From Lacticaseibacillus saniviri JCM 17471 = DSM 24301 (GTDB lineage: Bacteria > Bacillota > Bacilli > Lactobacillales > Lactobacillaceae): DNA of 64,000 nt. Shown piece by piece: positions 17,105 through 25,933 of this stretch. The DNA is taken from assembly GCF_001311785.1 (NCBI RefSeq), contig NZ_BBBX01000001.1, positions 1-64,000 of the forward strand, read 5' to 3'. The stretch's first letter is position 1. Each line of letters opens with the position of its first letter. Made by a program: the position numbers and the translations under genes. A model generated the notes under the pieces. It ran no database searches, was not told the origin of the DNA, and saw nothing but the letters and a program-made list of their open reading frames with translations.

Positions 17105-17988
17105 ATGTTAATTGGAGCGAATGTGAGTTTATCGGGCGACAAGATGCTGCTCGGTGCGGCGGAACAGGCCCATACTTATGGCGCGAGCACCTTACAAGCC
17201 TACATTGGCGCACCGCAAAATACGCGTCGCAAGCCGATTGAAGCGATGCGTATCGATGAAGGCTTAGCGCAATGGCCGAATGGCAACTCAGCCACCTGGT
17301 GATCCACGCGCCGTACATCATCAATCTCGGTAATACCAAGAAACCCGAGAATTTTGAATTTGCCGTGCAATTCATGCGAGCAGAAGTCAACCGGGCCGAT
17401 GCCGTGCATGCTTATACCATGCCGTTTCATCCGGGGGCGCATGTCGGTGCTGGTGCGCAAGCCGGGATTGAACAGGTCATCAAGGGACTGAATCAGGTGA
17501 TTCAACCGGATCAAAACGTGACGATTGCCCTAGAAACCATGGCCGGAAAGGGCACTGAGTTGGGCCGGACGTTTGAAGAACTCGCACAAATTCTCGATGG
17601 CGTGCAGCACAATGATAAAGTCATGGTGACGTTGGATACCTGTCATATCAATGATGCCGGTTATCCCGTTGTTGATGATTTTGACGGCGTGCTCAATACG
17701 TTTGATCACATGATTGGACTCGACAAATTGGCCGTTGTTCATCTCAATGATTCAAAGAATCCGCAAGGTAGCCACAAGGACCGACATGCCAATATTGGTT
17801 TTGGAACGATTGGCTTTGAGGTGCTTAACCGCATTGCGCATCATCCTGCCTTGCCTGCGATTCCCAAAATTCTTGAAACACCTTTTGTTGGCACAACTAA
17901 ACCGCAACACCCACCGTATGGCATCGAAATTAATTGGCTCAAAACCCAACAATTTGTGCCGGCGGAATTGGAAGCACTAATGGACTGA
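17105..17988 (+). CDS. nfo: endonuclease IV (frameshifted in this sequence)
   Basis: AP endonuclease of the TIM-barrel Nfo family, cutting DNA 5' of abasic sites. Zinc-ligand segments are visible: [68 protein letters not shown] and ILETPF. One A is missing at 17271-17272; restoring it joins IDEGLAQ to [14 protein letters not shown] and gives 294 residues. Likely works after the glycosylases Mpg and Nth encoded elsewhere in the window. Confidence 0.93.
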
Positions 17989-18028
17989 TGGTCGTTGTGA
18001 ACCAGACGGATTGCATCATATCAGCAAA

Positions 18029-18078
18029 AATAAGAAGCTGTGATATGGCCCACTTGAGGCTAATCACAGCTTCTTATT
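18029..18078. terminator. bidirectional terminator between nfo and ppsR-type gene
   Basis: AATAAGAAGCTGTGAT (18029-18044) pairs perfectly with ATCACAGCTTCTTATT (18063-18078) between converging genes. Confidence 0.85.
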
Positions 18079-18089
18079 CATTTCAGTGG

Positions 18090-18923
18090 TTAATTGACGT
18101 GTTCGTCACTGCCAAAACCATCGAGACCCATATTGTCCAAGATGATTGTGGCGGTCTCTTCGATGGAGCGATGCGCCGTATTGATAACCATGCAGCCGAT
18201 TTTCTTATACAAATCTTCGGCAAAACTCAATTCCTCATTGACCTGTTCTCGTGCCGAATAGGTTGTGTCCGGATTCAGGCCGTAAGCAATCATGCGCTGC
18301 CGACGGAATTCCATCAGGACGGAGGCATCAGTAGTCAAACCAATGATCTTTTTGGGATCGATTTGCCAGATTTCTTCTGGAATGTGGGCGTTAGGCACCA
18401 ATGGGAGATTAGCTACCTTGAGATTGCGATTGGCCAAAAAGAGTGAGAGTGGCGTTTTGCTGGTGCGAGAAACACCGAGCAAGACGATATCGGCTTCCAG
18501 GAAACCTTTGGGATCTTTGCCATCGTCGTAAAGAACCGCAAATTCCATCGCGGAAATACGATCGAAGTATTTCTCATCCAAATCATGAATCGCACCAGCC
18601 ACACCAGTCGGTTGCACATGATAATTTGCCGCGATAGTGTCAACGATTGGGGCGAAAACATCAAAAATCTGCAGTTTGAGCTCTTTCCCATAGCTGTTAG
18701 CGAGTTTACTCAAGCCGGGTGTGGCCAAGGTGTGAATCACAATCCCATTTTCTTCCTTGGCTTGATCCAGGATGCCAATCAGCTTTTTTTCGGTGTTCAC
18801 AAACGGAAAGCGAATGTAGCGGGGGGCCAGATCGGGGAACTGAGCGGCGACTGCCTGTGCCAATTTGAGTCCAGTCTCACCAATCGAATCTGAGATTAAA
18901 AATAATTTGAGTTCGTCTGCCAT
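18090..18923 (-). CDS. PPDK regulatory protein-type bifunctional kinase/phosphorylase (DUF299)
   Basis: 277-residue member of the PSRP/PpsR family (DUF299, YqfL), which in other bacteria phosphorylates and dephosphorylates pyruvate phosphate dikinase or PEP synthase using ADP and phosphate. Marks are the N-terminal LISDSIGETG and the P-loop-like GVSRTSKTPLS. The C-terminal region has GLTTDASVLMEFRRQRM and CMVINTAHRSIEETA. No PPDK or PEP synthase gene is in this window, so its target is unknown here. It is divergent from rpsU, a conserved lactobacillar arrangement. GAGG lies 9 bases before the ATG. Confidence 0.88.
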   Translation of the reverse strand: MADELKLFLISDSIGETGLKLAQAVAAQFPDLAPRYIRFPFVNTEKKLIGILDQAKEENGIVIHTLATPGLSKLANSYGKELKLQIFDVFAPIVDTIAANYHVQPTGVAGAIHDLDEKYFDRISAMEFAVLYDDGKDPKGFLEADIVLLGVSRTSKTPLSLFLANRNLKVANLPLVPNAHIPEEIWQIDPKKIIGLTTDASVLMEFRRQRMIAYGLNPDTTYSAREQVNEELSFAEDLYKKIGCMVINTAHRSIEETATIILDNMGLDGFGSDEHVN

Positions 18924-19026
18924 ATAAATGCCTCATTTCGGGTTTGATATCGCTCTCATCGTATCACAATTAAGTGGCTTTTGGGTGGCTGAATGAGCCG
19001 ATTCTTGCGATTTTTTAAGTTGGACG

Positions 19027-19055
19027 TTGACGCCGTTTTCAGAGTTCGCTATAAT
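19027..19055 (+). promoter_or_regulatory. promoter of rpsU-yqeY
   Basis: TTGACG (19027-19032), 17-base spacer, perfect TATAAT (19050-19055). This is the best promoter in the window, fitting a ribosomal protein gene. Confidence 0.8.
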
Positions 19056-19116
19056 ATTTAAGAACTGTTGGCAAGATGTGCCAGGAGTTACACAGTGTCG
19101 GAGGGAGGGATATCAT

Positions 19117-19293
19117 ATGGCAAAGACAGTCGTTAAGAAAAACGAATCTCTCGATGATGCTCTTCGGCGCTTCAAGCGCTCCGTATCTAAGTCAGGTACA
19201 CTTGCAGAATATCGGAAACGCGAATTTTACGAAAAGCCAAGTGTTAAGCGTAAGCTTAAGTCAGAAGCTGCTCGTAAGCGTAAAAAGTTTTAA
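19117..19293 (+). CDS. rpsU: ribosomal protein bS21
   Basis: 58-residue, very basic small-subunit protein: [20 protein letters not shown], then a run of arginine/lysine blocks ending [11 protein letters not shown]. bS21 sits near the anti-Shine-Dalgarno end of 16S rRNA. ATG 19117 follows GGAGGGAGGG; no ribosome site supports any upstream start. yqeY follows 19 bases later, as in most Firmicutes. Confidence 0.96.
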   Translation: MAKTVVKKNESLDDALRRFKRSVSKSGTLAEYRKREFYEKPSVKRKLKSEAARKRKKF

Positions 19294-19312
19294 TTAAAAG
19301 GACTTGGTAGAA

Positions 19313-19756
19313 ATGGCATTACTCGATGAGCTTAACGCTCAGATGAAGACCGCGATGAAGGCCAAGGACAAGCTGACTTTGAGTGTTGTTCGGATGATAA
19401 AGACCGCTTTGGTCAACGAACAAATCAAAACTGGCAAAGACTTGACCGAAGATGACGAGAAGAGCGTCTTAGCTACGCAATTGAAACAGCGCAAGGAAAG
19501 CCTCAGCGAGTTTCAAGAAGCTGGCCGAGAGGATCTGGTTGAACAGACACAAGCCGAGATTAAGATTGTTGAACAGTATTTACCTGCTCAACTTGATGAA
19601 GCTGCGGTGAGTGACTTAGTCGATCAAGTAGTGGCTGAAACTGGCGCTACTGGCAAAGCGGACTTTGGCAAGGTGATGAAAGCCTTAATGCCGCGAGTTA
19701 AGGGTCAAGCCGATGGGGCATTAGTCAATCGGTTAGTTAAGGCCAAGTTGAATTAA
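19313..19756 (+). CDS. yqeY: GatB/YqeY domain protein
   Basis: 147-residue helical protein of the YqeY family, which resembles the tail domain of amidotransferase subunit GatB that contacts tRNA. It shows MALLDELNAQMKTAMKAKDK, VVRMIKTALVNEQIK and QAEIKIVEQYLPAQLDE, then KADFGKVMKALMPRVKGQAD. The role in the cell is not established; a tRNA-linked function is inferred from the family. ATG 19313 is preferred over an in-frame TTG at 19304 that lies too near AAAGGA. Co-transcribed with rpsU. Confidence 0.92.
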   Translation: MALLDELNAQMKTAMKAKDKLTLSVVRMIKTALVNEQIKTGKDLTEDDEKSVLATQLKQRKESLSEFQEAGREDLVEQTQAEIKIVEQYLPAQLDEAAVSDLVDQVVAETGATGKADFGKVMKALMPRVKGQADGALVNRLVKAKLN

Positions 19757-19760
19757 AATG

Positions 19761-19801
19761 AAACACAACCAGCAGGAATTATCTTGTTGGTTGTGTTTTT
19801 T
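19761..19801 (+). terminator. terminator after yqeY
   Basis: AACACAACCAGCA (19762-19774) pairs with TGTTGGTTGTGTT (19785-19797, one wobble), followed by T6. Confidence 0.85.
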
Positions 19802-19814
19802 GTGAGCATTTTGC

Positions 19815-19842
19815 TTGTTTAAATTGCCAATGCGAGTATACT
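19815..19842 (+). promoter_or_regulatory. promoter of second msrA
   Basis: TTGTTT (19815-19820), 16-base spacer, TATACT (19837-19842), directly after the yqeY terminator. Confidence 0.55.
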
Positions 19843-19874
19843 GATCGAACAAATCAGTCGTGGAGGTGACAATC

Positions 19875-20713
19875 ATGGTCGCACAAGATGAACTGCTGAC
19901 AATAATGTATAATTTGATTCTCAATCCGGCCACTCGTGACTGGGAACGGGAACAACTGGCAACGGCAAAGAATACAATCGGTGCCGGAGCCAGTTTCAGT
20001 GCAGCGTTGGCCACGCTAGAAGGCAAACTGCGACCGCTGGCGTTGCGGAATAACCTGACACCAGATGTTGCAGATTTCTATGCGCTCGTGGTCGGCGATG
20101 TGGCTGAGGCTGACACGTTTGATTTGTCCCGTCATTTCAATCCCGATGCGCCATATGAAGATCGGGCGATTTTTGCCGGAGGTTGTTTCTGGTGCATGGT
20201 CGAACCGTTTGAACAACGGCCCGGTATTCAGGCTGTTTTCTCCGGTTACACGGGCGGGACAATCGATCATCCCACGTATGATCAAGTTCTAGGGCAATAC
20301 ACCGGTCACGTTGAAGCGGTCGAAATTATTTTTGATACGCGTGTCGTGAGTTACGACGATCTCGTTACTTTGTACTGGCAGATTACCGACCCCACAGATG
20401 ACATGGGGCAGATTAACGATCGTGGTGATCAGTACCGGCCCGTGATTTTGTTCGTGATGACAAACAGCGTGCCATTGCCACAGCGTCCAAGCAACAATTG
20501 GACGCTTCCGGCTTGTATGGCAAGCCCATTGTGACAGCAATCGAGCCCGCTAGCACCTTTTGGCCGGCAGAGAATTACCACCAACAATTCTATAAGAAGA
20601 ACCCCAAGCGCTATCGCTTGCTCGAACGCAGTCGCAAGCAGTATTTGGCCACACAGCATCTGTTTGGCCGTGTGCGCGTCGGCTTGAAGCAACTTCGGGG
20701 ACAGAATAAGTAA
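19875..20713 (+). CDS. msrA: MsrA with extra N-terminal helical domain (frameshifted)
   Basis: Second (S)-methionine sulfoxide reductase, 279 residues corrected. The MsrA domain starts near residue 97: IFAGGCFWC (Cys104), [36 protein letters not shown] and [17 protein letters not shown]. About 95 residues precede it, mostly helical: [45 protein letters not shown]. That pattern reminds me of small bacteriocin-immunity helical proteins, but the link is weak. A T is missing at 20451-20452; adding it joins VILF to [20 protein letters not shown]-terminal extension of about 25 basic residues follows the domain. ATG 19875 follows GGAGGTGAC. Confidence 0.85.
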
Positions 20714-20720
20714 CCACATG

Positions 20721-20762
20721 AAGGCTGTGACCTCACCATCTCGGGTTGTCACAGCCTCTTGT
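20721..20762 (+). terminator. terminator after second msrA
   Basis: AGGCTGTGAC (20722-20731) pairs with GTCACAGCCT (20748-20757), followed by CTTGTTTT. Confidence 0.75.
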
Positions 20763-20881
20763 TTTGCACTTTGACTGACGCAGACCCATTCGGTTACACC
20801 TCATGCGGCATTGGCTCGCGCGTAACGACTTGGTTTGTGATAAACTATAAACAATTAATGAAACTAGAGGAGGTCGCCTTA

Positions 20882-21847
20882 TTGGCAGACAACACAACTG
20901 AAAAGCACCTTCAGCTCAACACCCCTGATCAAGCGCAGACATTAGCTGGCGTTAACGATAGCAATCTCAAGCTGATCGAAAGCGGTCTGGGCGTTGACAT
21001 CGCACCCATGGGTCAAGAATTACGCGTGAGTGGTGACGCCGAACACGCCCAACTCGCCTTTGACTTACTCAAGCAGATGCAACAGCTCTTGGATCAAGGC
21101 ATTCAGCTAGGGGCACAAGACATCACTAGCGGTATCAATATGGCTACTCGCGGCACACTGGATTACTTCAGCGAGCTGTACAGTGAAGTCTTATTGAAGG
21201 ACGCAAAAGGCGCGCCCGTTCGTGTCAAGAACTTTGGTCAGCGCCAATATATCAATGCGATTAAGCATCACGACATCACATTTGGGATTGGACCCGCTGG
21301 TACCGGTAAAACCTACCTGGCCGTTGTGATGGCGGTGGCGGCACTCAAGGCCGGCACCGTTGACAAAATCATTCTGACTCGGCCTGCCGTTGAAGCGGGT
21401 GAAAGCCTAGGTTTCTTACCAGGGGACCTCAAAGAAAAGGTTGATCCTTACCTGCGGCCTGTCTACGATGCGTTATATAGCGTCTTAGGCACGGAGCACA
21501 CGAATCGCTTAATGGATCGTGGTGTGATTGAAATTGCGCCATTGGCCTACATGCGTGGTCGCACGTTGGATGGCGCCTTTGCCATCTTGGATGAAGCCCA
21601 GAACACGACCCAAGCGCAAATGAAGATGTTCCTGACGCGTTTGGGCTTTGGCTCTAAGATGATCGTCAACGGGGACATCACCCAGATTGACTTGCCAAAC
21701 AATGCCAAGAGCGGCTTGATTCAGGCACAGCGGCTCTTGAAGCCAATCGATCAAATTGCCTTTACTGAGTTCTCGGCCCAAGACGTGGTCCGGCATCCAG
21801 TGGTAGCAAAGATTATTGAAGCGTACGGACACGAGAATAACAATTAG
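20882..21847 (+). CDS. phoH: PhoH-like ATPase
   Basis: 321-residue P-loop NTPase of the PhoH family, thought to act in RNA metabolism with YbeY. Order: an N-terminal region with a KH-like fold (about 1-95), then QRQYINAIKHHDITFGIGPA, Walker A GPAGTGKT, ILTRPAVEAGESLGFLPGDL, Walker B AILDEAQNTT and VNGDITQIDLP. The TTG start is set by AGGAGG 9 bases upstream; an ATG at 20858 lies before that site. ybeY follows after 11 bases, the usual pairing. Confidence 0.93.
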   Translation: MADNTTEKHLQLNTPDQAQTLAGVNDSNLKLIESGLGVDIAPMGQELRVSGDAEHAQLAFDLLKQMQQLLDQGIQLGAQDITSGINMATRGTLDYFSELYSEVLLKDAKGAPVRVKNFGQRQYINAIKHHDITFGIGPAGTGKTYLAVVMAVAALKAGTVDKIILTRPAVEAGESLGFLPGDLKEKVDPYLRPVYDALYSVLGTEHTNRLMDRGVIEIAPLAYMRGRTLDGAFAILDEAQNTTQAQMKMFLTRLGFGSKMIVNGDITQIDLPNNAKSGLIQAQRLLKPIDQIAFTEFSAQDVVRHPVVAKIIEAYGHENNN

Positions 21848-21858
21848 CGGGGGACAAT

Positions 21859-22317
21859 ATGGACTTAGAATTATTTGATGATGACCACTTACTGACGGCG
21901 GACGCGACCAAATTGGTGACAGACCTGGTTGCTTTTTCGGGCAAGGAACTCAACTTGCCTGAAAACACAGAGATGTCAATCACGATCGTTGACGATGACG
22001 AAATTCAGCGCATCAATCGTGAATACCGCGACACTGACCGGGTAACTGATGTGATTAGTTTTGCCATCGAGGAAGGTGAAGAGGATCTGATCGGGTTCGA
22101 CGATATCCCTAAGAATATCGGGGACTTGTTCATCGACCCCGCCAAAGTTGCGCAACAAGCTGAGGATTATGGTCACAGCTTCGAGCGCGAATTAGGCTAC
22201 ACCGTGGTGCATGGATTCCTGCATCTGAACGGCTACGATCACATTCAACCAGAAGACGAAGCCAAAATGATTCCGCTGCAGGAATCAATTTTAACCGCTT
22301 ATGGCCTCACCCGATAA
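21859..22317 (+). CDS. ybeY: endoribonuclease YbeY
   Basis: 152-residue single-strand endoribonuclease involved in 16S rRNA 3' maturation and ribosome quality control. The zinc site HGFLHLNGYDH is complete near the C-terminus. The N-terminal half has DRVTDVISFAIEEGEEDLIG and NIGDLFIDPAKVAQQAEDYG. The ribosome site is GCGGGGGACAAT. The 3' end overlaps dgkA by 17 bases, so translation is coupled. Confidence 0.95.
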   Translation: MDLELFDDDHLLTADATKLVTDLVAFSGKELNLPENTEMSITIVDDDEIQRINREYRDTDRVTDVISFAIEEGEEDLIGFDDIPKNIGDLFIDPAKVAQQAEDYGHSFERELGYTVVHGFLHLNGYDHIQPEDEAKMIPLQESILTAYGLTR

Positions 22318-22702
22318 GCAAGTCACCAAAACCGCCATTTCTTCCAGTCTCTCTCGCATGCCATCGCCGGGTTGCACACCTTCTTTGTGGAAGAGGGTAA
22401 TTTCCGCCGCGAGTTTGTTTTATCCGCGTTGGTGCTGATTGCCGCTGTTGTCTTTCGCGTGAGCTGGTTTGAATGGTTCGTCTTGATTCTCGCGATTCTG
22501 CTCGTTTTCTTGAGCGAATTATGGAACACCATCATCGAAAATATTGTCGATTTCGTGATTGGCAACCAGTATCACGAACGCGCTAAAAAATAAAGATATG
22601 AGTGCCGGGGCGGTTGTGCTTGCCGGCATCATTGCCATTGTTTGTGGTGCCTATGTGTTTGTGCCACACTTATTACATTTAGTTGGGATGTGGAATCATT
22701 GA
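22301..22702 (+). CDS. dgkA: undecaprenol/diacylglycerol kinase DgkA (two frameshifts)
   Basis: Small three-helix membrane kinase that phosphorylates undecaprenol (in Gram-positives) to recycle the wall lipid carrier. Corrected length 133. It shows RHFFQSLSHAIAGLHTFFVE, ELWNTIIENIVDFVIG (the catalytic glutamate region) and AKNKDMSAGAVVLAG. Two shifts are needed: one A missing at 22328-22331 and one A extra in the A6 run 22585-22590. It sits between ybeY and cdd, the typical gene order. Confidence 0.88.
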
Positions 22703-23094
22703 CCGATCAAACGTTAATTCAAGCGGCCACCAAAGCACGTGAAGCGGCCTATGTGCCGTATTCGCACTTTGCGGTTGGCGCGGCTGTACAAGTGGGCGAC
22801 CAAATTTATACCGGCGCTAATATCGAAAATGCATCTTATGGCCTATCTCTGTGTGCGGAACGCAACGCCATTTTTCAGGCGGTTCTTGCCGGCCACACAC
22901 ATCTCGATAAAATTGCCGTGATTGCGGACACTAAGGGACCCGTTTCACCGTGTGGCGCGTGTCGCCAGGTGATGACTGAGTTTATGGACCCAACCGCGAC
23001 CGTTTTATTGACCAACTTAGACGGCGACTTGAGCCAAAATCAATTACAAGCGCTGATTCCAGGCGCATTTACCAAGGAGGATCTTCATGACTGA
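22699..23094 (+). CDS. cdd: cytidine deaminase
   Basis: 131-residue homotetrameric-type zinc deaminase converting cytidine and deoxycytidine to uridine forms for salvage. Active-site motifs are [17 protein letters not shown] and [16 protein letters not shown] (three zinc cysteines plus the proton-shuttling glutamate). [15 protein letters not shown] is the substrate loop. The start is the TTG that overlaps the dgkA stop by 4 bases. The end overlaps era. Confidence 0.93.
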   Translation: MTDQTLIQAATKAREAAYVPYSHFAVGAAVQVGDQIYTGANIENASYGLSLCAERNAIFQAVLAGHTHLDKIAVIADTKGPVSPCGACRQVMTEFMDPTATVLLTNLDGDLSQNQLQALIPGAFTKEDLHD

Positions 23095-23989
23095 ACACCA
23101 TTCTGGCTTCGTCGCGATTATTGGCCGGCCTAACGTCGGCAAATCAACATTTATGAATCGAATTTTGGGTGAAAAGATTGCAATTATGTCACCCAAAGCG
23201 CAAACAACCCGTAACAAGATCAACGGGATCTACACCACAGACGATGTCCAAATCGTTTTTGTGGATACACCGGGGATTCACAAGCCTAAAAACGAATTAG
23301 ACGAATACATGGATAAGGCTGCACTCTCCACATTAAACCAAGTGGATGCTGTCTTATTCATGGTGGCTGCTGATGAAAAGATGGGTCCTGGTGACCAATA
23401 CATCATGCATCAGCTGGCTGAAGTGAAGCAGCCGGTCTATCTCTTGATCAATAAGATTGATCTGGTGCATCCCGATGATCTCTTACCCGTGATTGAACAA
23501 TATCAATCCCTCTACAACTTTGCTGAAGTCTTCCCAATTTCTGCAACAATGGGGAACAACGTCGATGACCTGCTGAAGAAGCTCGAGAGCCAATTACCTG
23601 TGGGCCCTCAATACTATCCAGAAGATCAACTGACCGATCACCCTGAATACTTCGTTGTTGGGGAATTGATTCGCGAAAAGATTCTGCAATTGACGCGTGA
23701 TGAAGTGCCGCACTCCGTTGCCGTTATGGTCGAGAGCATGAAGAATCGTGAAGCGGGCAAACTGCAGATTGAGGCGTACATCATCGTCGAACGCGATAGC
23801 CAAAAGGGGATTGTGATCGGTAAGGGTGGTGCCATGCTCAAACAAATCGGGATCTTAGCTCGTCGCGACATCGAAAACTTGTTGGGCGACAAGGTTAATC
23901 TGCAGCTCTGGGTCCGCGTTCAAAAGAACTGGCGGGATAACAACCAGTACCTGCGCAGCCTAGGCTACAATCAAAAGGATTTGCGTTAA
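23087..23989 (+). CDS. era: GTPase Era
   Basis: 300-residue essential GTPase for 30S assembly that binds the 3' end of 16S rRNA. The G domain has GRPNVGKST (G1), the [10 protein letters not shown] switch, [13 protein letters not shown] (G3) and LINKID (G4). The C-terminal KH domain carries [23 protein letters not shown] lies 8 bases before the ATG, inside cdd. The recO start follows directly after the stop. Confidence 0.97.
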   Translation: MTEHHSGFVAIIGRPNVGKSTFMNRILGEKIAIMSPKAQTTRNKINGIYTTDDVQIVFVDTPGIHKPKNELDEYMDKAALSTLNQVDAVLFMVAADEKMGPGDQYIMHQLAEVKQPVYLLINKIDLVHPDDLLPVIEQYQSLYNFAEVFPISATMGNNVDDLLKKLESQLPVGPQYYPEDQLTDHPEYFVVGELIREKILQLTRDEVPHSVAVMVESMKNREAGKLQIEAYIIVERDSQKGIVIGKGGAMLKQIGILARRDIENLLGDKVNLQLWVRVQKNWRDNNQYLRSLGYNQKDLR

Positions 23990-24769
23990 ATGGCTAAACA
24001 GATCGTTGAATTTACCGGCTTAGTGCTCACGCGCCAGAATTATCGGGAGTCCGATCTGTTAGTCAAAATTCTCACTGATCGCTTCGGTAAGAAGATGTTT
24101 CTGGTGAGTCGTGCGCGCAAGCCTGGGTTTCGCATGAATGCTGGGATTTTGCCCTTCACGCTCGCCACCTATGTCGGTGATGTACGCGACCCTGGCCTGT
24201 CGTTTATCAATACTGTCAAAGAAGCCAAGCAATTTCAGACCATTAGCCAAGACATCGAGCTGAACGCTTACGCCACTTATATCCTGAGCTTGATCGATCT
24301 CGCCTATCCCGATGGGGAGGCGATTCCGACTTGGTTTGCGCTCGCGCAACAAGCCTTGGCGTTGATCGACGAAGGATATGACGCACAAGTGTTGACCAAT
24401 ATTATTGAGGTTCAACTCTTGCAGGCGTTTGGGGTGCAACCCGAATGGCGCGGCTGCGTGATCTGTCACCGCACTGACCTGCCATTTGATTTCTCAGAAG
24501 CCTACGGTGGGCTACTGTGCCAGAACCATTTTGACCGCGATCCTTATCGCTATCACTTGGATCAACGGGTGGTGTATTGGCTGCGGTTGTTCAGTGTGGT
24601 CAAGCTCGATCAAATCAATGACATTACCTTGCAGCCAGCGACCAAGCGGCAGTTACAAGTCGCTTTGGACCGCATCTATCAGGACATGGTGGGTGTGGTT
24701 CCCAAAGCGAAGCGGTTCTTGAATCAGATGAATCGCTGGCATTTGCCAGATGACAAGCCAAAAGCGTGA
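23990..24769 (+). CDS. recO: DNA repair protein RecO
   Basis: 259-residue recombination mediator acting with RecF and RecR to load RecA on SSB-coated DNA. An N-terminal OB fold (EFTGLVLTRQNYRESDLLVK, then FGKKMFLVSRARKPGFR) and a helical C-terminal domain are seen. A zinc site is suggested by CVICHRTD and GLLCQNHF. It starts at the base after the era stop and ends just before the glyQ promoter. Confidence 0.94.
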   Translation: MAKQIVEFTGLVLTRQNYRESDLLVKILTDRFGKKMFLVSRARKPGFRMNAGILPFTLATYVGDVRDPGLSFINTVKEAKQFQTISQDIELNAYATYILSLIDLAYPDGEAIPTWFALAQQALALIDEGYDAQVLTNIIEVQLLQAFGVQPEWRGCVICHRTDLPFDFSEAYGGLLCQNHFDRDPYRYHLDQRVVYWLRLFSVVKLDQINDITLQPATKRQLQVALDRIYQDMVGVVPKAKRFLNQMNRWHLPDDKPKA

Positions 24770-24778
24770 CGTTTGACC

Positions 24779-24806
24779 TTGACAGTAAGCGTCAGGGTGC
24801 TATACT
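24779..24806 (+). promoter_or_regulatory. promoter of the glyQS T-box leader
   Basis: Consensus TTGACA (24779-24784), 16-base spacer, TATACT (24801-24806). Confidence 0.75.
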
Positions 24807-24814
24807 TTTAATAA

Positions 24815-25007
24815 ATATTGGTGATGAGAAAAAGGGTTATCGCGTGTGGTTGCCAGCGAATCGAGGACAGTGAAAGCTCGATCAATACCGCTATAATTGG
24901 CGTTTTCGAGCCGAACTCAACTAAGTGCAAGTCCTTAGACTTGAAGTAGGGTGGAACCGCGCGCAAGCGTCCCTATGCCATAATTTGGCATAGAGGCGCT
25001 TTTTTTC
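24815..25007 (+). ncRNA. T-box riboswitch for glyQS
   Basis: Glycyl-tRNA-sensing leader. The T-box core AGGGTGGAACCGCGC is at 24948-24962. The terminator follows at once: GCGTCCCTATGCC (24968-24980) pairs with GGCATAGAGGCGC (24987-24999), then T7. A GGC triplet in the region around 24898-24901 could be the glycine specifier. Uncharged tRNA-Gly should prevent termination and let glyQS be read. Confidence 0.92.
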
Positions 25008-25030
25008 ATGACCACAAAAAGGAGAAAATC

Positions 25031-25933
25031 ATGGCAACAAAAATGAGTGTCCAAGCAATGATCCAGACGTTACAAAACTTCTGGGCTGATAAGGGTTGTA
25101 TGTTGATGCAAGCCTACGATACAGAAAAAGGGGCCGGCACAATGAGCCCTTATACCTTCCTGCGTGCCATCGGACCAGAACCTTGGAATGCGGCTTACGT
25201 GGAACCTTCTCGCCGTCCCGCTGATGGTCGTTATGGTGAAAACCCTAACCGGTTGTATCAACACCATCAATTCCAAGTTGTGATGAAGCCATCACCAAAG
25301 GAAATTCAAAACTACTACTTGGATTCTCTGCGGGCATTGGGCATTGAACCTCTCGAACACGACATCCGTTTCGTTGAAGATAACTGGGAAAACCCATCAA
25401 TGGGTTGTGCCGGTGTTGGTTGGGAAGTTTGGTTAGACGGGATGGAAGTCACCCAATTCACTTATTTCCAAGTGGTCGGTGGACTTGAAGTTTCTCCTGT
25501 TACCAGTGAGATCACTTATGGGGTTGAACGGTTGGCTTCTTACATTCAAGATGTGAACAACGTCTTTGATCTCGAATGGGGTGACGGTGTGCTCTACGGC
25601 GATATCTTCAAGGAACCTGAATTTGAACACAGTACCTATTCCTTTGAAGAATCCGATCAAGCACTCTTATTGACGCTGTTTGATGCCTACGAGAAGGAAG
25701 CATGGCGCCTGATGGACCTCGGTTTAGTGCATCCCGCCTATGACTATATCTTAAAGTCTAGCCATACCTTCAACTTGTTGGACGCGCGTGGTGTGGTCTC
25801 TGTTACGGAACGTGCCGGCTACTTGAGCCGGATTCGCAAGATGGCCCACAAGGTAGCCCGGGCCTTTGTCGAAGAACGTGAAAAACTGGGATTCCCATTA
25901 CTCACACATCAACAAACGGAGGTCGACGAATAA
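25031..25933 (+). CDS. glyQ: glycyl-tRNA synthetase alpha subunit
   Basis: 300-residue catalytic subunit of the bacterial alpha2beta2 GlyRS. Family blocks are [56 protein letters not shown] and [20 protein letters not shown], with [10 protein letters not shown] as motif 3. AAAGGAG precedes the ATG. The frame is intact. Stop and start of glyS overlap (TAATG). Confidence 0.97.
   Translation: MATKMSVQAMIQTLQNFWADKGCMLMQAYDTEKGAGTMSPYTFLRAIGPEPWNAAYVEPSRRPADGRYGENPNRLYQHHQFQVVMKPSPKEIQNYYLDSLRALGIEPLEHDIRFVEDNWENPSMGCAGVGWEVWLDGMEVTQFTYFQVVGGLEVSPVTSEITYGVERLASYIQDVNNVFDLEWGDGVLYGDIFKEPEFEHSTYSFEESDQALLLTLFDAYEKEAWRLMDLGLVHPAYDYILKSSHTFNLLDARGVVSVTERAGYLSRIRKMAHKVARAFVEEREKLGFPLLTHQQTEVDE

Noticed and set aside
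24815-25007. tRNA-like gene upstream of glyQ
   Set aside because: The structure is a T-box leader with a terminator, with no acceptor stem or CCA end.
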